Below the pieces are notes generated by a model. It saw nothing but the letters and a program-made list of their open reading frames with translations. It was not told the DNA's origin and searched no databases. The translations under genes were made by a program, and so were the position numbers. Positions 34,292-43,233 of a stretch of 64,000 nt of DNA are shown in pieces. This DNA comes from RFPI01 sp964398195 (GTDB lineage: Bacteria; Pseudomonadota; Gammaproteobacteria; Burkholderiales; Methylophilaceae), in the NCBI GenBank assembly GCA_964398195.1, contig CAYNLW010000002.1, positions 1 through 64,000 of the forward strand. The letters run 5' to 3'. Within the stretch, counting starts at the first letter, position 1; each line of letters opens with the position of its first letter.

Positions 34292-34321
34292 TTTATACCA
34301 TAAAAAACCAGTTAACCTCAA
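34292..34321 (-). promoter_or_regulatory. Promoter of rpmB-rpmG
   Basis: On the minus strand TTGAGG (34321-34316) and TATAAA (34297-34292) are separated by 18 bp. This gives a leader of about 50 nt before rpmB. Moderate match to sigma70. Confidence 0.5.
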
Positions 34322-34369
34322 GTCATTTTAATAATTATTTATGCTCGCTTTAGGCTAATTGATGCATGC

Positions 34370-34822
34370 TTAATGCTTGCCGGTACTGCCGAAACCGCCT
34401 GCGCCACGCTGGCTTTGGTCAAACTCCTCGACCAGCTTAAATTGCGCTTGCAACACCGGCACGATGACCAATTGTGCTAGACGTTCCATCGGGTTCATGA
34501 CAAACGCTTGTTGACTGCGATTCCAGCACGAGACAAATAACTGACCTTGATAGTCGGAATCAATCAGCCCGACCAAATTGCCCAATACGATGCCATGTTT
34601 ATGCCCCAAGCCAGAGCGCGGCAAAATCAACGCAGCGTATTGTGGATCAGCAAGATAGATGGCCATGCCAGTGGGAATCAGCACCGTTTCGCCAGCTGCT
34701 ATGGTCAAGGCTTGCTCTACACAAGCTCTTAAATCTAGCCCAGCCGAGCCGGGGGTGGCGTAGCTAGGCATATGTTGTTGTAAACGCGGGTCTAGGATTT
34801 TTAGTTCTACTTGAATAGACAT
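34370..34822 (-). CDS. dut: dUTP diphosphatase (dUTPase)
   Basis: 150 residues, trimeric dUTPase family. All five motifs are present: PGSAGLDLRA, LPRSGLGHKHG, GLIDSDYQG, RLAQLVIVP and the C-terminal RGAGGFGSTGKH. It hydrolyses dUTP to dUMP and pyrophosphate, keeping uracil out of DNA and feeding thymidylate synthesis. It lies 55 nt after coaBC on the same strand, the usual pairing in proteobacteria. Confidence 0.98.
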   Translation of the reverse strand: MSIQVELKILDPRLQQHMPSYATPGSAGLDLRACVEQALTIAAGETVLIPTGMAIYLADPQYAALILPRSGLGHKHGIVLGNLVGLIDSDYQGQLFVSCWNRSQQAFVMNPMERLAQLVIVPVLQAQFKLVEEFDQSQRGAGGFGSTGKH

Positions 34823-34877
34823 GCAGGCTCCCTAATGAATATCGAATAAAACGGATTAAATATTGGCTAAAGCAACA

Positions 34878-36071
34878 CTAGCCGCTGGCAAGCAGGCGCG
34901 ACACATGCTGCAAAATCGCTACGGCAGTTTCATGCTTGCTAGCCTCTGGCAAAGCGGTTTGGCCGTGCGCATCCAGCAAGGTGACTTGTGTGCTGTCTTT
35001 GCCCAAGGCTTGTTGCACTTGATTGGCCACCATCAGTGCGACTTTTTTATCGCGCCGTTTCTGTTCCGCATAGGCCAAAACATCATGCGTTTCCGCAGCA
35101 AAGCCCACGCATAGCGGCGGCTTAGCTAGCGCCGCTACTGCCGCCAAGATATCGCGCGTAGGGGTGAGCTTAAGCGTCCATTCGCCAGCCTGTTTTTTTA
35201 GCTTGCGACCACTTTGCTCAGCCACTTGATAATCTGCCACGGCAGCCACGCTGATAAATACCTCTTGTTGCGCAATATGCTGCATCACCGCCTGATACAT
35301 CTGCTCGGCAGTCTGCACCGCAATCAATTGTTGCACCGGCGGCGCTGGCAAGGCGGTCGGGCCAGACACCAAGGTAACTTGAGCGCCCATTAAGCTGGCG
35401 GCAGCGGCTAGCGCATAGCCCATCTTGCCTGAGCTTAAATTGCTAATTACCCGCACTGGGTCTATAGGCTCTTGGGTTGGGCCTGCGGTAATCAATATGC
35501 GTCGTCCCTGCAATAAGTCGGCTGGCAAGTCCAGCCATTGCAATAAGTCATGCACGATCTCTTGCGCTTCCAACATGCGGCCTTGGCCATGCTCGCCGCA
35601 GGCCTGCTCACCGCAATCCGGCCCCAATAAAATCACTCCATCTTGTGCCAGCTGTTGAATATTGCGTTGCGTAGCGGGGTGCTCCCACATCTGTTTATTC
35701 ATGGCTGGCGCAATCGCTAATGGACAATCGCGCGCCAAGCACAAGCTAGACAGCAAATCATCTGCTACGCCGTGCGCTAGTTTGGCAATCAAGTCAGCGC
35801 TAGCCGGCGCCAGCAAAATTAAATCCGCTAGTCGGCTAAGCTCGATATGGGGCATGCCATTGCTGATACTGGAGTCCCACATATCAGTGGCAACCGGTCT
35901 GCCAGTTAAGGCTTGCATGGTGATGGGGGTAATAAATTGTTGCGCTGCCGCGGTCATCACCACTTGCACCGAAATGCCGCGTTTCATCAATAAACGGCTG
36001 AGTTCAGCTGCTTTATAAGCAGCGATGCCGCCGCTGATGCCTAGCACGATATGTTTTAAGTAAGGGGTCAC
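34878..36071 (-). CDS. coaBC: Bifunctional phosphopantothenoylcysteine decarboxylase / phosphopantothenate-cysteine ligase
   Basis: 397 residues from a GTG at 36071 (start MTPYLKHIVLGISGGIAAYK); an ATG 18 codons upstream (36125) would add an atypical extension. The N-terminal CoaC flavoprotein half has the catalytic histidine in MPHIELSRLADL, the PAMNKQMW motif and the flap with QACGEHGQGRM. The C-terminal CoaB half starts near ILITAGPTQEPIDPVRVISN. Together they turn 4'-phosphopantothenate and cysteine into phosphopantetheine on the way to coenzyme A. It is divergent from radC. No clear Shine-Dalgarno for either start. Confidence 0.95.
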   Translation of the reverse strand: MTPYLKHIVLGISGGIAAYKAAELSRLLMKRGISVQVVMTAAAQQFITPITMQALTGRPVATDMWDSSISNGMPHIELSRLADLILLAPASADLIAKLAHGVADDLLSSLCLARDCPLAIAPAMNKQMWEHPATQRNIQQLAQDGVILLGPDCGEQACGEHGQGRMLEAQEIVHDLLQWLDLPADLLQGRRILITAGPTQEPIDPVRVISNLSSGKMGYALAAAASLMGAQVTLVSGPTALPAPPVQQLIAVQTAEQMYQAVMQHIAQQEVFISVAAVADYQVAEQSGRKLKKQAGEWTLKLTPTRDILAAVAALAKPPLCVGFAAETHDVLAYAEQKRRDKKVALMVANQVQQALGKDSTQVTLLDAHGQTALPEASKHETAVAILQHVSRLLASG

Positions 36072-36140
36072 GATACAGTGTGTGGTTTGGATTGCAGAAT
36101 ATATGAAAAAATGTAATGGTTTCATTTTAATATGAAACCA

Positions 36141-36162
36141 GCCTGTGACGCAGCTTACAGGC
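36141..36162. repeat. Inverted repeat between coaBC and radC
   Basis: GCCTGT (36141-36146), 10 nt, ACAGGC (36157-36162) in the divergent gap. It could be an operator or a leader hairpin. It resembles half of a LexA box but the spacing is wrong. Confidence 0.45.
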
Positions 36163-36204
36163 GCTAATAATTAATAAATCTAATAAAAATAAAGGAGATA
36201 TGTG

Positions 36205-36879
36205 ATGTCTATCGCAGATTGGCCAAGGCAGGAACGGCCACGAGAAAAATTATTGCAATCTGGCGCAGAAAATTTATCCGATGCAGAATTGCTGGCGATT
36301 TTTCTGCGCGTCGGCGTGCCGGGCAAATCAGCGGTGGATTTGGCGCGTCATATGTTGCAGCATTTCGGTGGCTTGCAAGCTTTGTTTAACGCCAGTCTGG
36401 CGCAGTTTTGTGCACTGCGCGGCTTGGGCAAGAGCAAATATTGCCAGCTACAAGCGGTCATCGAGCTGGTCAAGCGGGTGTTAAAAGAGCGCTTGGCGCA
36501 AGGCGATATGCTGAATACACCAGCTTCGGTGAGTGATTTTCTGTGTATGCAAATCGGCCAGCAGCCGCGCGAGCAATTCTATGTCTTGTTTTTAGACGCG
36601 CAAAATCGACTGCTCAGCGCTGAATGTTTATTTCAGGGCACGCTAACGCAGACCAGCGTGTATCCCAGAGAAATCGTTAAAAGTGCTTTACAGCATAATG
36701 CAGCCAGCGTGATTTTCGCTCATAATCACCCCTCGGGAATTGCCGAGCCCAGTGAAGCCGACAAACGTCTGACCTCAGCATTAAAAACAGCATTAAATTT
36801 GATGGATGTGCGGGTGTTAGATCATTTTGTCATTGCCGGCAATCAGTCCGTTTCATTTATGCAGCTTGGTTTGTTATAA
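36205..36879 (+). CDS. radC: RadC family protein (JAMM domain)
   Basis: 224 residues from ATG 36205, seven bases after AAAGGAG. An N-terminal helix-hairpin-helix-like part (about 1-95; LRGLGKSKYCQLQA) is followed by a JAB1/MPN metalloprotease-like domain with the HNHPSG motif and downstream Ser and Asp (SEAD) that bind zinc. Despite its name the E. coli protein is not proven to act in repair, and the biochemical role of the family is not settled. A hairpin at 36910-36940 may end the gene. Confidence 0.95.
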   Translation: MSIADWPRQERPREKLLQSGAENLSDAELLAIFLRVGVPGKSAVDLARHMLQHFGGLQALFNASLAQFCALRGLGKSKYCQLQAVIELVKRVLKERLAQGDMLNTPASVSDFLCMQIGQQPREQFYVLFLDAQNRLLSAECLFQGTLTQTSVYPREIVKSALQHNAASVIFAHNHPSGIAEPSEADKRLTSALKTALNLMDVRVLDHFVIAGNQSVSFMQLGLL

Positions 36880-36909
36880 GCGTCCAGCGACTTGAGCAAG
36901 GCATAGGCG

Positions 36910-36946
36910 GCAGAAAAGTGTTAAGCGTTATATTTTCTGCTTTTTG
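36910..36946 (+). terminator. Possible terminator after radC
   Basis: GCAGAAAA (36910-36917) pairs with TTTTCTGC (36933-36940) around a 15-nt loop and is followed by TTTTTG. The large loop lowers the confidence. Confidence 0.5.
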
Positions 36947-36992
36947 ATGAGCACCATCCTTTAATTAACAACTATTCACAAAAGGTTAGCGT

Positions 36993-39062
36993 ATGAAAAA
37001 ATTATCCTGCACATGGCTAGCATCTATCGTCTGGCTTTGCGTCAGCCTGATAGGCGCGGCGGCAGTGGGCGGCATCGCCATACACAGAGGCGAGAGCATC
37101 AATGCCTTATGGTTTATCACTGCGGCGATTTGCATTTATGCCATCGCCTATCGCTTCTATTCGGCATGGATAGCCAGCAAAGTATTACTGTTAGACGATA
37201 GCCGCGCCACCCCAGCCGAGCGCTTTGATAATGGGCGCGACTATGTGCCGACCAATCGTTGGATAATATTCGGCCATCATTTTGCTGCTATTGCCGGCCC
37301 TGGGCCTTTGGTAGGCCCTACGCTGGCCGCGCAGTTTGGCTATCTGCCAGGCACTTTGTGGATTTTATTTGGCTCGGTATTGGGCGGCTGCGTGCAAGAT
37401 ATGGTGATTTTATTTGCCTCTACACGCCGCAATGGGCGCAGCCTAGGGCAGATGGCGCGCGACGAGATAGGCCGCTTTGGCGGTGTGGCGGCCTTGTTGG
37501 GCACGTTTTTTATTATGATTATTTTGATTGCCGTGCTTGGGCTAGTGGTGGTGAATGCCATGAAACACAGCCCTTGGGCAACCGCCACGGTGGCTGCCAC
37601 CATCCCCATCGCCATGTTAATCGGCTTTTATATGCGTCATTTGCGGGTGGGACGCGTATTAGAAGCCTCGACTTTAGGCATTTTATTGCTATTGGGCTCG
37701 GTGCTATTGGGTGGCTGGATAGACCATCACAGCCAACTGCGCGTCTGGTTTGACCACGAGGGCTTGCTACTGGCTTGGGCGATTATTGCTTATGGCTTTG
37801 CTGCAGCGATTTTGCCAGTATGGATGTTATTAGCGCCACGCGATTATCTCTCCACCTTTATGAAGCTAGGCACCGTGGCCTTGCTGGCCATCGCCATCGT
37901 GTTGTTAAGCCCACAAGTGCATATGCCGGCGCTGACGCAATTTACTGACGGCAGTGGCCCGATTTTTGGCGGCAAATTATTTCCTTTTGTGTTTATTACC
38001 ATCGCTTGTGGCGCCATTTCTGGCTTTCACTCGCTGATTGCCTCGGGCACCACGCCCAAGTTATTAGCCAATGAACGCGATATCCGTATGATAGGTTATG
38101 GCGCCATGCTACTCGAGTCGTTTGTCGCCATGATGGCGATGATTGCCGCCACGGTTTTAGAGCCTGGCGTCTATTTCGCTATCAATAGCCCAGCAGGGGT
38201 GGTGGGTAAAGAAGCGGCACAGGCGGTGGCCACCATTTCTGCTTGGGGTTTCCCGGTTAGCGTTGAGCAAATGCAACACTTGGCCAGTCAAATGGGCGAG
38301 TTAAGTTTATTTGCTCGTACCGGCGGTGCGCCCAGTTTGGCAGTAGGCATGGCCAGTATTTTCGGCAGCGCGTTTGGCCAGAGCCTGTTGGCCATGTGGT
38401 ATCACTTTGCCATTATGTTTGAAGCGATTTTTATCCTGACCACCTTAGACGCCGGCACACGGGTTGGGCGCTTTATGTTGCAGGATATGTTGGGCAATAT
38501 TTGGCCAAAATTTGGTCAAACTTCTTGGTGGCCATCGGTCTTGTTGTCCAGTGCGCTGGTGGTGGCAGGTTGGGGCTATTTTCTGTATATCGGGGTGATA
38601 GATCCGAATGGTGGGGTGAATATACTTTGGCCGCTATTCGGCATCGCCAATCAAATACTGGCGGCCATTGCGCTGTGTGTGGGGACTAGCATACTGGTCA
38701 AATCAGGCAAAGCGAAATACGCTTGGATTACCGGCTTGCCCTTGGCTTGGTTGGTGACCATTACCACTAGCGCGGCATGGCAAAAATTATTTAGCAGTGA
38801 TGTGCGGGTGGGCTTTTTTGCTGCTGCCGATGATTTAGCCAACAAACTTAGTGCTGGCGAATTGCCGGCAGAAAAAGCAGCGGTGGCTGGCCAGTTGATT
38901 TTTAATCAACAACTAGACGCATGGATTACCGTGTTTTTCTTGCTGGTGTTATGGATAGTGGTGCTGGATATGTTGTATGTGCTGACACGCTTCCGTTTGG
39001 GCAAGCCAGTCAGCCCCTCTAGCGAAGCGCCGTATCAAGCCACGCGTGGGTTAAAGGTTTAG
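36993..39062 (+). CDS. cstA: Carbon starvation protein CstA (peptide/pyruvate transporter family)
   Basis: 689 residues with about 16 to 18 hydrophobic segments. The CstA signature NRWIIFGHHFAAIAGPGPLVGP lies near residues 86-107. The family transports peptides or pyruvate; in E. coli CstA is induced by carbon starvation and BtsT/CstA import pyruvate. The substrate here cannot be told. It is followed after 33 nt by the small YbdD/YjiX-type gene that accompanies cstA in many genomes. Shine-Dalgarno AAAAGG. Confidence 0.95.
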   Translation: MKKLSCTWLASIVWLCVSLIGAAAVGGIAIHRGESINALWFITAAICIYAIAYRFYSAWIASKVLLLDDSRATPAERFDNGRDYVPTNRWIIFGHHFAAIAGPGPLVGPTLAAQFGYLPGTLWILFGSVLGGCVQDMVILFASTRRNGRSLGQMARDEIGRFGGVAALLGTFFIMIILIAVLGLVVVNAMKHSPWATATVAATIPIAMLIGFYMRHLRVGRVLEASTLGILLLLGSVLLGGWIDHHSQLRVWFDHEGLLLAWAIIAYGFAAAILPVWMLLAPRDYLSTFMKLGTVALLAIAIVLLSPQVHMPALTQFTDGSGPIFGGKLFPFVFITIACGAISGFHSLIASGTTPKLLANERDIRMIGYGAMLLESFVAMMAMIAATVLEPGVYFAINSPAGVVGKEAAQAVATISAWGFPVSVEQMQHLASQMGELSLFARTGGAPSLAVGMASIFGSAFGQSLLAMWYHFAIMFEAIFILTTLDAGTRVGRFMLQDMLGNIWPKFGQTSWWPSVLLSSALVVAGWGYFLYIGVIDPNGGVNILWPLFGIANQILAAIALCVGTSILVKSGKAKYAWITGLPLAWLVTITTSAAWQKLFSSDVRVGFFAAADDLANKLSAGELPAEKAAVAGQLIFNQQLDAWITVFFLLVLWIVVLDMLYVLTRFRLGKPVSPSSEAPYQATRGLKV

Positions 39063-39095
39063 GGCTTAATAGAGAGCCAGATAGGATAGGTGGAT

Positions 39096-39332
39096 ATGTC
39101 AGGTCAAGCTCATCATCGTTTGTTAAAGTTTGCCAAATTGTCTGCGCTGTTTAACAAGCTCAGCGCTTTGTGGCGCGGCTTGCGCCAATTGTCCGGTGAT
39201 GATGCTTATGAGCGTTACCTGCAACACTATCAAGCGCACCATGCGCAAGACGCCGAGCCGCCGTTAAGCAGAGAAGAATTTTTCAAGCAGTGGCAAGATA
39301 AAAAATGGCATGGCGTGAAGCGTTGTTGCTAA
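39096..39332 (+). CDS. YbdD/YjiX family small protein
   Basis: 78 residues from ATG 39096 (MSGQAHHRLLKFAKLSALFN) after AGGATAGGTGG. The conserved core is LSGDDAYERYLQHYQAHH and the SREEFFKQWQDKKWHGVKRCC end. In E. coli YbdD and YjiX follow cstA and its paralogue and are needed for transport. A helper role for CstA is inferred. Its stop is 2 nt from the stop of the convergent lgt gene. Confidence 0.93.
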   Translation: MSGQAHHRLLKFAKLSALFNKLSALWRGLRQLSGDDAYERYLQHYQAHHAQDAEPPLSREEFFKQWQDKKWHGVKRCC

Positions 39333-39334
39333 TG

Positions 39335-40117
39335 CTAGCGGCCTGCTTGATGGGCGCGCCAAAATAGCCAAATCCCAATCAATAGCATAGGCAAGCTCAG
39401 CCATTGCCCCATGCTCAACCCCAGACTTAATAGCCCCAATTGCGCATCGGGCTGACGGGTAAATTCCACCAACCATCTAAAGCCACCGTAGCCGATTAAG
39501 AATAATGCCGAGACCGCCCCAGTGCGGCGCGGTTGGCGCGAATACAGCCATAACAGCACAAACAGTAATAAGCCCTCTAAGGCAAATTCGTACAGCTGCG
39601 AGGGGTGGCGTGGCAGCGTATCCACTTGTGGAAATATCATGCCCCAACTGCCATCGGTGGGGCGCCCCCATAATTCACCATTGATAAAATTGCCCAAGCG
39701 GCCAGCGCCCAAGCCCAGTGGGACTAGCGGGGCGACAAAGTCCATCAAGCTGAGCCAGCGCTGTTGATATTTTTTGGCAAACCAGCCCATCGCCAATAAC
39801 ACGCCGATAAAGCCGCCATGAAAGCTCATACCGCCTTGCCAAACGGCAAAAATTTGTAGCGGCTGTTGCATAAAATATTGCGTCTGATAAAACAACACAT
39901 AGCCCATGCGCCCGCCGATAATCACCCCAAGCGCGCCATAAAAAATCGCATCATCGACCATCTGCACATTCCAGCCGCGCCAAGGGTCGTGCTTGGCACG
40001 ATATTTACCTAGCCAGATAAAGCCCAAAAAACCGATTAAATACATGATGCCGTACCAATGGATGGATAAGCCGGCTAGGTGGATGGCGACGGGGTCAAAT
40101 TGTGGGTGGGTAAACAT
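39335..40117 (-). CDS. lgt: Phosphatidylglycerol-prolipoprotein diacylglyceryl transferase
   Basis: 260 residues and seven transmembrane segments. Key segments are visible: GGRMGYVLFYQ, SFHGGFIGVLLAM with the catalytic-site histidine, and RLGNFINGELWGRPT. Lgt adds diacylglycerol to the lipobox cysteine of prolipoproteins in the inner membrane, the first step of lipoprotein maturation. It is convergent with the YbdD gene and divergent from ilvD. Confidence 0.98.
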   Translation of the reverse strand: MFTHPQFDPVAIHLAGLSIHWYGIMYLIGFLGFIWLGKYRAKHDPWRGWNVQMVDDAIFYGALGVIIGGRMGYVLFYQTQYFMQQPLQIFAVWQGGMSFHGGFIGVLLAMGWFAKKYQQRWLSLMDFVAPLVPLGLGAGRLGNFINGELWGRPTDGSWGMIFPQVDTLPRHPSQLYEFALEGLLLFVLLWLYSRQPRRTGAVSALFLIGYGGFRWLVEFTRQPDAQLGLLSLGLSMGQWLSLPMLLIGIWLFWRAHQAGR

Positions 40118-40328
40118 CAGCTCAACTCAATGATTAGGGGTGAAAAAATGGCCTTATTTTAGCGGAAAAACCTTATTTTCCGTAGGCTTATCGCGCAACA
40201 AAAGGCTTACATTTTGTGCTTAGAATAGGAACTTTGTGCAGCAAGCATAGACATATTTGCATGTCGCATTAAATCGTAAAAATCGCTTTCTAGTTTAAAA
40301 TATCATCTTTACCAGATAGGAATCCAAA
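40118..40328. other. lgt-ilvD divergent intergenic region
   Basis: 211 nt with no gene. It contains a perfect palindrome CGGAAAA (40163-40169), 6 nt, TTTTCCG (40176-40182), the core of which (AAAAA, then CCTTATTTT) is also seen in a near copy at about 40143-40160. No clear sigma70 promoter is visible; TAGAAT near 40222 and TAAAAT near 40298 are weak -10 candidates for ilvD. Confidence 0.5.
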
Positions 40329-42179
40329 ATGCCTGAATATCGTTCCCGCACTACCACCCACGGTCGCAATATGGCTGGCGCACGCGCTTTATGGCGCGCT
40401 ACCGGCATGAAAGACGAAGATTTCACCAAGCCGATTATTGCGATTGCCAACTCTTTCACCCAATTTGTGCCCGGTCATGTGCACTTAAAAGACTTGGGTC
40501 AGCTAGTGGCGCGTGAGATTGAACGCTCGGGGGGTGTGGCTAAGGAATTTAATACCATCGCGGTAGATGACGGCATCGCCATGGGGCACGGCGGGATGCT
40601 GTATAGCTTGCCTAGCCGCGATTTAATTGCAGATAGTGTAGAGTTTATGGTGAATGCGCACTGCGCCGATGCTTTGGTGTGTATTTCTAACTGCGACAAA
40701 ATCACCCCCGGCATGTTAATGGCTGCCTTGCGCCTGAATATCCCTGTGGTGTTTGTCTCCGGCGGGCCTATGGAGGCCGGCAAGGTCAATTGGCAAGGCA
40801 CGATACATAAACTGGACTTGGTCGATGCCATGGTGGCCGCTGCTGATGATAAAGTCAGCGACCAAGAATCAGAAGCCATCGAGCGTTCTGCTTGCCCAAC
40901 CTGTGGCTCTTGTTCTGGTATGTTTACCGCCAACTCGATGAATTGTTTAACCGAAGCACTAGGGCTGAGCTTGCCAGGCAATGGCTCTACATTAGCTACG
41001 CATGCCGCGCGTAAGGAATTATTCCTGAAAGCGGGTCGCTTGATCGTGGAAAACACCAAACGCTATTACGAGCAGAACGACGAATCCGTTTTACCGCGTT
41101 CCATCGCCAGCTTTAAGGCATTTGAAAATGCCGTTAGTCTGGACGTGGCCATGGGCGGCTCTACCAACACGGTATTGCACTTATTGGCAGCGGCCTATGA
41201 GGGCAAAGTGGATTTCAGCATGAAAGATATCGACCGCATTTCACGCAAAGTCCCTTGCGTATGTAAAGTTGCCCCTGCCACCAATAAATTCCATATGGAA
41301 GACGTACACCGCGCTGGCGGGGTGATGGGTATCTTGGCGGAATTAGACCGTGGCGGCTTAATCCACCGAGATATTCCTACTGTGCATAGCAAGACCATGG
41401 GCGAAGCGCTTGCGCATTGGGATGTCACCACCAGCAGCGCAGAAGAAGTGAAAAAACTGTATTCCGCCGCACCGGGTGGCATTCCGACCACCATCGCCTT
41501 CAGCCAATCCATGCTATGGCCTAGCCTAGATTTAGACCGCAGCGAGGGCTGTATCCGTGATATCCAACACGCTTATTCACAAGATGGCGGCTTGGCAGTG
41601 CTATACGGCAATATCGCCGAAGAAGGCTGTATCGTAAAAACCGCCGGGGTAGATGAAAGCATTCTGACCTTTACTGGCAAAGTAAAACTATTTGAGTCAC
41701 AAGACGCTGCGGTTGAAGGCATCTTAGGCGATCAAGTGGTGGCTGGCGATGTGGTGGTTATCCGTTACGAAGGCCCGAAAGGCGGCCCCGGTATGCAAGA
41801 GATGTTATACCCGACCTCCTATCTCAAATCTAAAGGCTTGGGCAAAGTATGCGCGCTGCTCACCGATGGCCGCTTCTCCGGTGGTACTTCTGGCTTAAGT
41901 ATCGGCCATGTCTCGCCAGAAGCCGCTGAGCAAGGGGCGATTGCCTTGGTAGAACAAGGCGACACCATTATTATCGATATCCCCAATCGCCGCATCCATT
42001 TGGATATCAGCGATGCTGAATTAGCCAATCGCCGCGCCGCCATGCAAGCTAAAGGGGCTGAGGCATGGAAGCCCGCCAAGCGTGAGCGGCCACTTACCCC
42101 CGCTTTACGCGCTTATGCCGCGATGACCACCTCGGCTTCCCGTGGGGCGATTCGTGATGTGACACAAATCGAGAAATAG
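40329..42179 (+). CDS. ilvD: Dihydroxy-acid dehydratase
   Basis: 616 residues, full length. It dehydrates dihydroxy acids in valine, isoleucine, leucine and pantothenate synthesis and carries an Fe-S cluster. The cysteine motifs CISNCDKITPG and CPTCGSCSGM are intact, and the C-terminal GRFSGGTSGLSIGHVSPEAA is the catalytic region. It starts MPEYRSRTTTHGRNMAGARA. It stands alone; a hairpin begins 1 nt after its stop. Confidence 0.98.
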   Translation: MPEYRSRTTTHGRNMAGARALWRATGMKDEDFTKPIIAIANSFTQFVPGHVHLKDLGQLVAREIERSGGVAKEFNTIAVDDGIAMGHGGMLYSLPSRDLIADSVEFMVNAHCADALVCISNCDKITPGMLMAALRLNIPVVFVSGGPMEAGKVNWQGTIHKLDLVDAMVAAADDKVSDQESEAIERSACPTCGSCSGMFTANSMNCLTEALGLSLPGNGSTLATHAARKELFLKAGRLIVENTKRYYEQNDESVLPRSIASFKAFENAVSLDVAMGGSTNTVLHLLAAAYEGKVDFSMKDIDRISRKVPCVCKVAPATNKFHMEDVHRAGGVMGILAELDRGGLIHRDIPTVHSKTMGEALAHWDVTTSSAEEVKKLYSAAPGGIPTTIAFSQSMLWPSLDLDRSEGCIRDIQHAYSQDGGLAVLYGNIAEEGCIVKTAGVDESILTFTGKVKLFESQDAAVEGILGDQVVAGDVVVIRYEGPKGGPGMQEMLYPTSYLKSKGLGKVCALLTDGRFSGGTSGLSIGHVSPEAAEQGAIALVEQGDTIIIDIPNRRIHLDISDAELANRRAAMQAKGAEAWKPAKRERPLTPALRAYAAMTTSASRGAIRDVTQIEK

Positions 42180-42180
42180 C

Positions 42181-42217
42181 GTGAACATTGCTTCAGCCGT
42201 TCACTGTTGAAGCAATG
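42181..42217 (+). other. Strong hairpin with possible pseudoknot after ilvD
   Basis: CATTGCTTCA (42186-42195) and TGAAGCAATG (42208-42217) form a ten-pair stem with a 12-nt loop. The loop holds TTCAC (42200-42204), complementary to GTGAA (42181-42185) directly 5' of the stem, so an H-type pseudoknot is possible. There is no T tract, so a 3'-end stabiliser or attenuator is as likely as a terminator. Confidence 0.55.
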
Positions 42218-42267
42218 ACTAGTGCGTTTTATCCAGCCTAATAAGCCATATTAAAAAAAGGAAAATA

Positions 42268-43182
42268 ATGTTTCATCTCACTCAAGCGTTGCATCAACAG
42301 CCATTAGGCGAGGGAGTGGTGCAATATCAGGACAGCAATGGGCTGACCTTTTTATCTGTCGATAATAGCCATGCTTCGGCCTGTATCGCCCTGCAAGGCG
42401 GTCATGTGATGCAGTGGCAACCGAAAAAAGCCAAGCATCCTGTGCTATGGCTTTCCAGCAAAGCGCGCTATACCCAAGGGCGCTCTATACGCGGTGGTGT
42501 GCCCATCTGCTGGCCTTGGTTCGGCGCCCACCCCACCGATAGCAGCTATTGTCCGCATGGCTTTGCGCGGGTGATTCCTTGGCAATTACTAGATAGCAAA
42601 GTGCTAGAAAACGGCGCCACGCGGCTAGTGTTAGAAATGACACAAACCGATGTGGCTAAGCGCCAACTATCCTATGCCTATCGCTTTCAGCTGGTGATTA
42701 TCATAGGCCAGACCCTGCGCCTAGAAATGAAAACCACCAACTTAGCCGACCATCCGTTTATGATAGGCGAGGCCTTCCACACCTATTTCCGTGTCAGCGA
42801 TGTAGAAAAAATCCATATCACCGGCCTAGAAAACCTGGTGTATTCCGACAAAGTGCAAGGCTATCAGCGCGATGTGCAACACGGCCCATTGAAATTTACT
42901 GGCGAGTTTGACCGCGTCTATCTGAATAGCCGGCGCGATTTAGTCATTCACGACCCAGACTTCGAACGCAAAATCCGTATCACCAAATCCTGTAGCCACA
43001 CCACCGTGGTATGGACACCTTGGCACGACAAAGCCGCGCAATTAGGTGATATGGGCGAGCCCAATGAGTGGCGACAAATGATTTGCCTAGAGTCCGCCAA
43101 CGCCATGGAAAACAGCATCACTATCTATCCCAACGACACCCATGTGATGGTTTCGGAATATAGCCTAGAAGCATTTGGCTAG
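42268..43182 (+). CDS. D-hexose-6-phosphate mutarotase (YeaD-like)
   Basis: 304 residues of the galactose-mutarotase-like fold. Segments GGHVMQWQP, RGGVPICWPWFGAHP, HGFARVIPW and GEAFHTYFRVSDV are those of the COG0676/YeaD family, with the conserved histidine in HGFAR and glutamate near the C-terminal IYPNDTHVMVSEYSLEAF. It interconverts alpha and beta anomers of hexose 6-phosphates. Shine-Dalgarno AAGGAAAA. No neighbour clarifies its pathway. Confidence 0.92.
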   Translation: MFHLTQALHQQPLGEGVVQYQDSNGLTFLSVDNSHASACIALQGGHVMQWQPKKAKHPVLWLSSKARYTQGRSIRGGVPICWPWFGAHPTDSSYCPHGFARVIPWQLLDSKVLENGATRLVLEMTQTDVAKRQLSYAYRFQLVIIIGQTLRLEMKTTNLADHPFMIGEAFHTYFRVSDVEKIHITGLENLVYSDKVQGYQRDVQHGPLKFTGEFDRVYLNSRRDLVIHDPDFERKIRITKSCSHTTVVWTPWHDKAAQLGDMGEPNEWRQMICLESANAMENSITIYPNDTHVMVSEYSLEAFG

Positions 43183-43233
43183 AGAACAAAGGCGATAAAG
43201 GCGATGTCCTATTGCTAGGGCGTATCAAAAATT

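Noticed and set aside
36142..36161. LexA-like CTGT...ACAG upstream of radC
   Set aside because: The gap between the tetramers is 10 nt rather than the 8 nt of the classical SOS box, and the spacer is GC-containing, so I list it only as an inverted repeat.
37259..37753. 164-codon frame inside cstA in another phase
   Set aside because: cstA is complete and conserved; the overlapping frame is rich in Arg/Cys/Trp/His as expected from a shifted frame.
40499..41059. 186-codon antisense frame in ilvD
   Set aside because: Shadow frame opposite a certain gene with no independent support.
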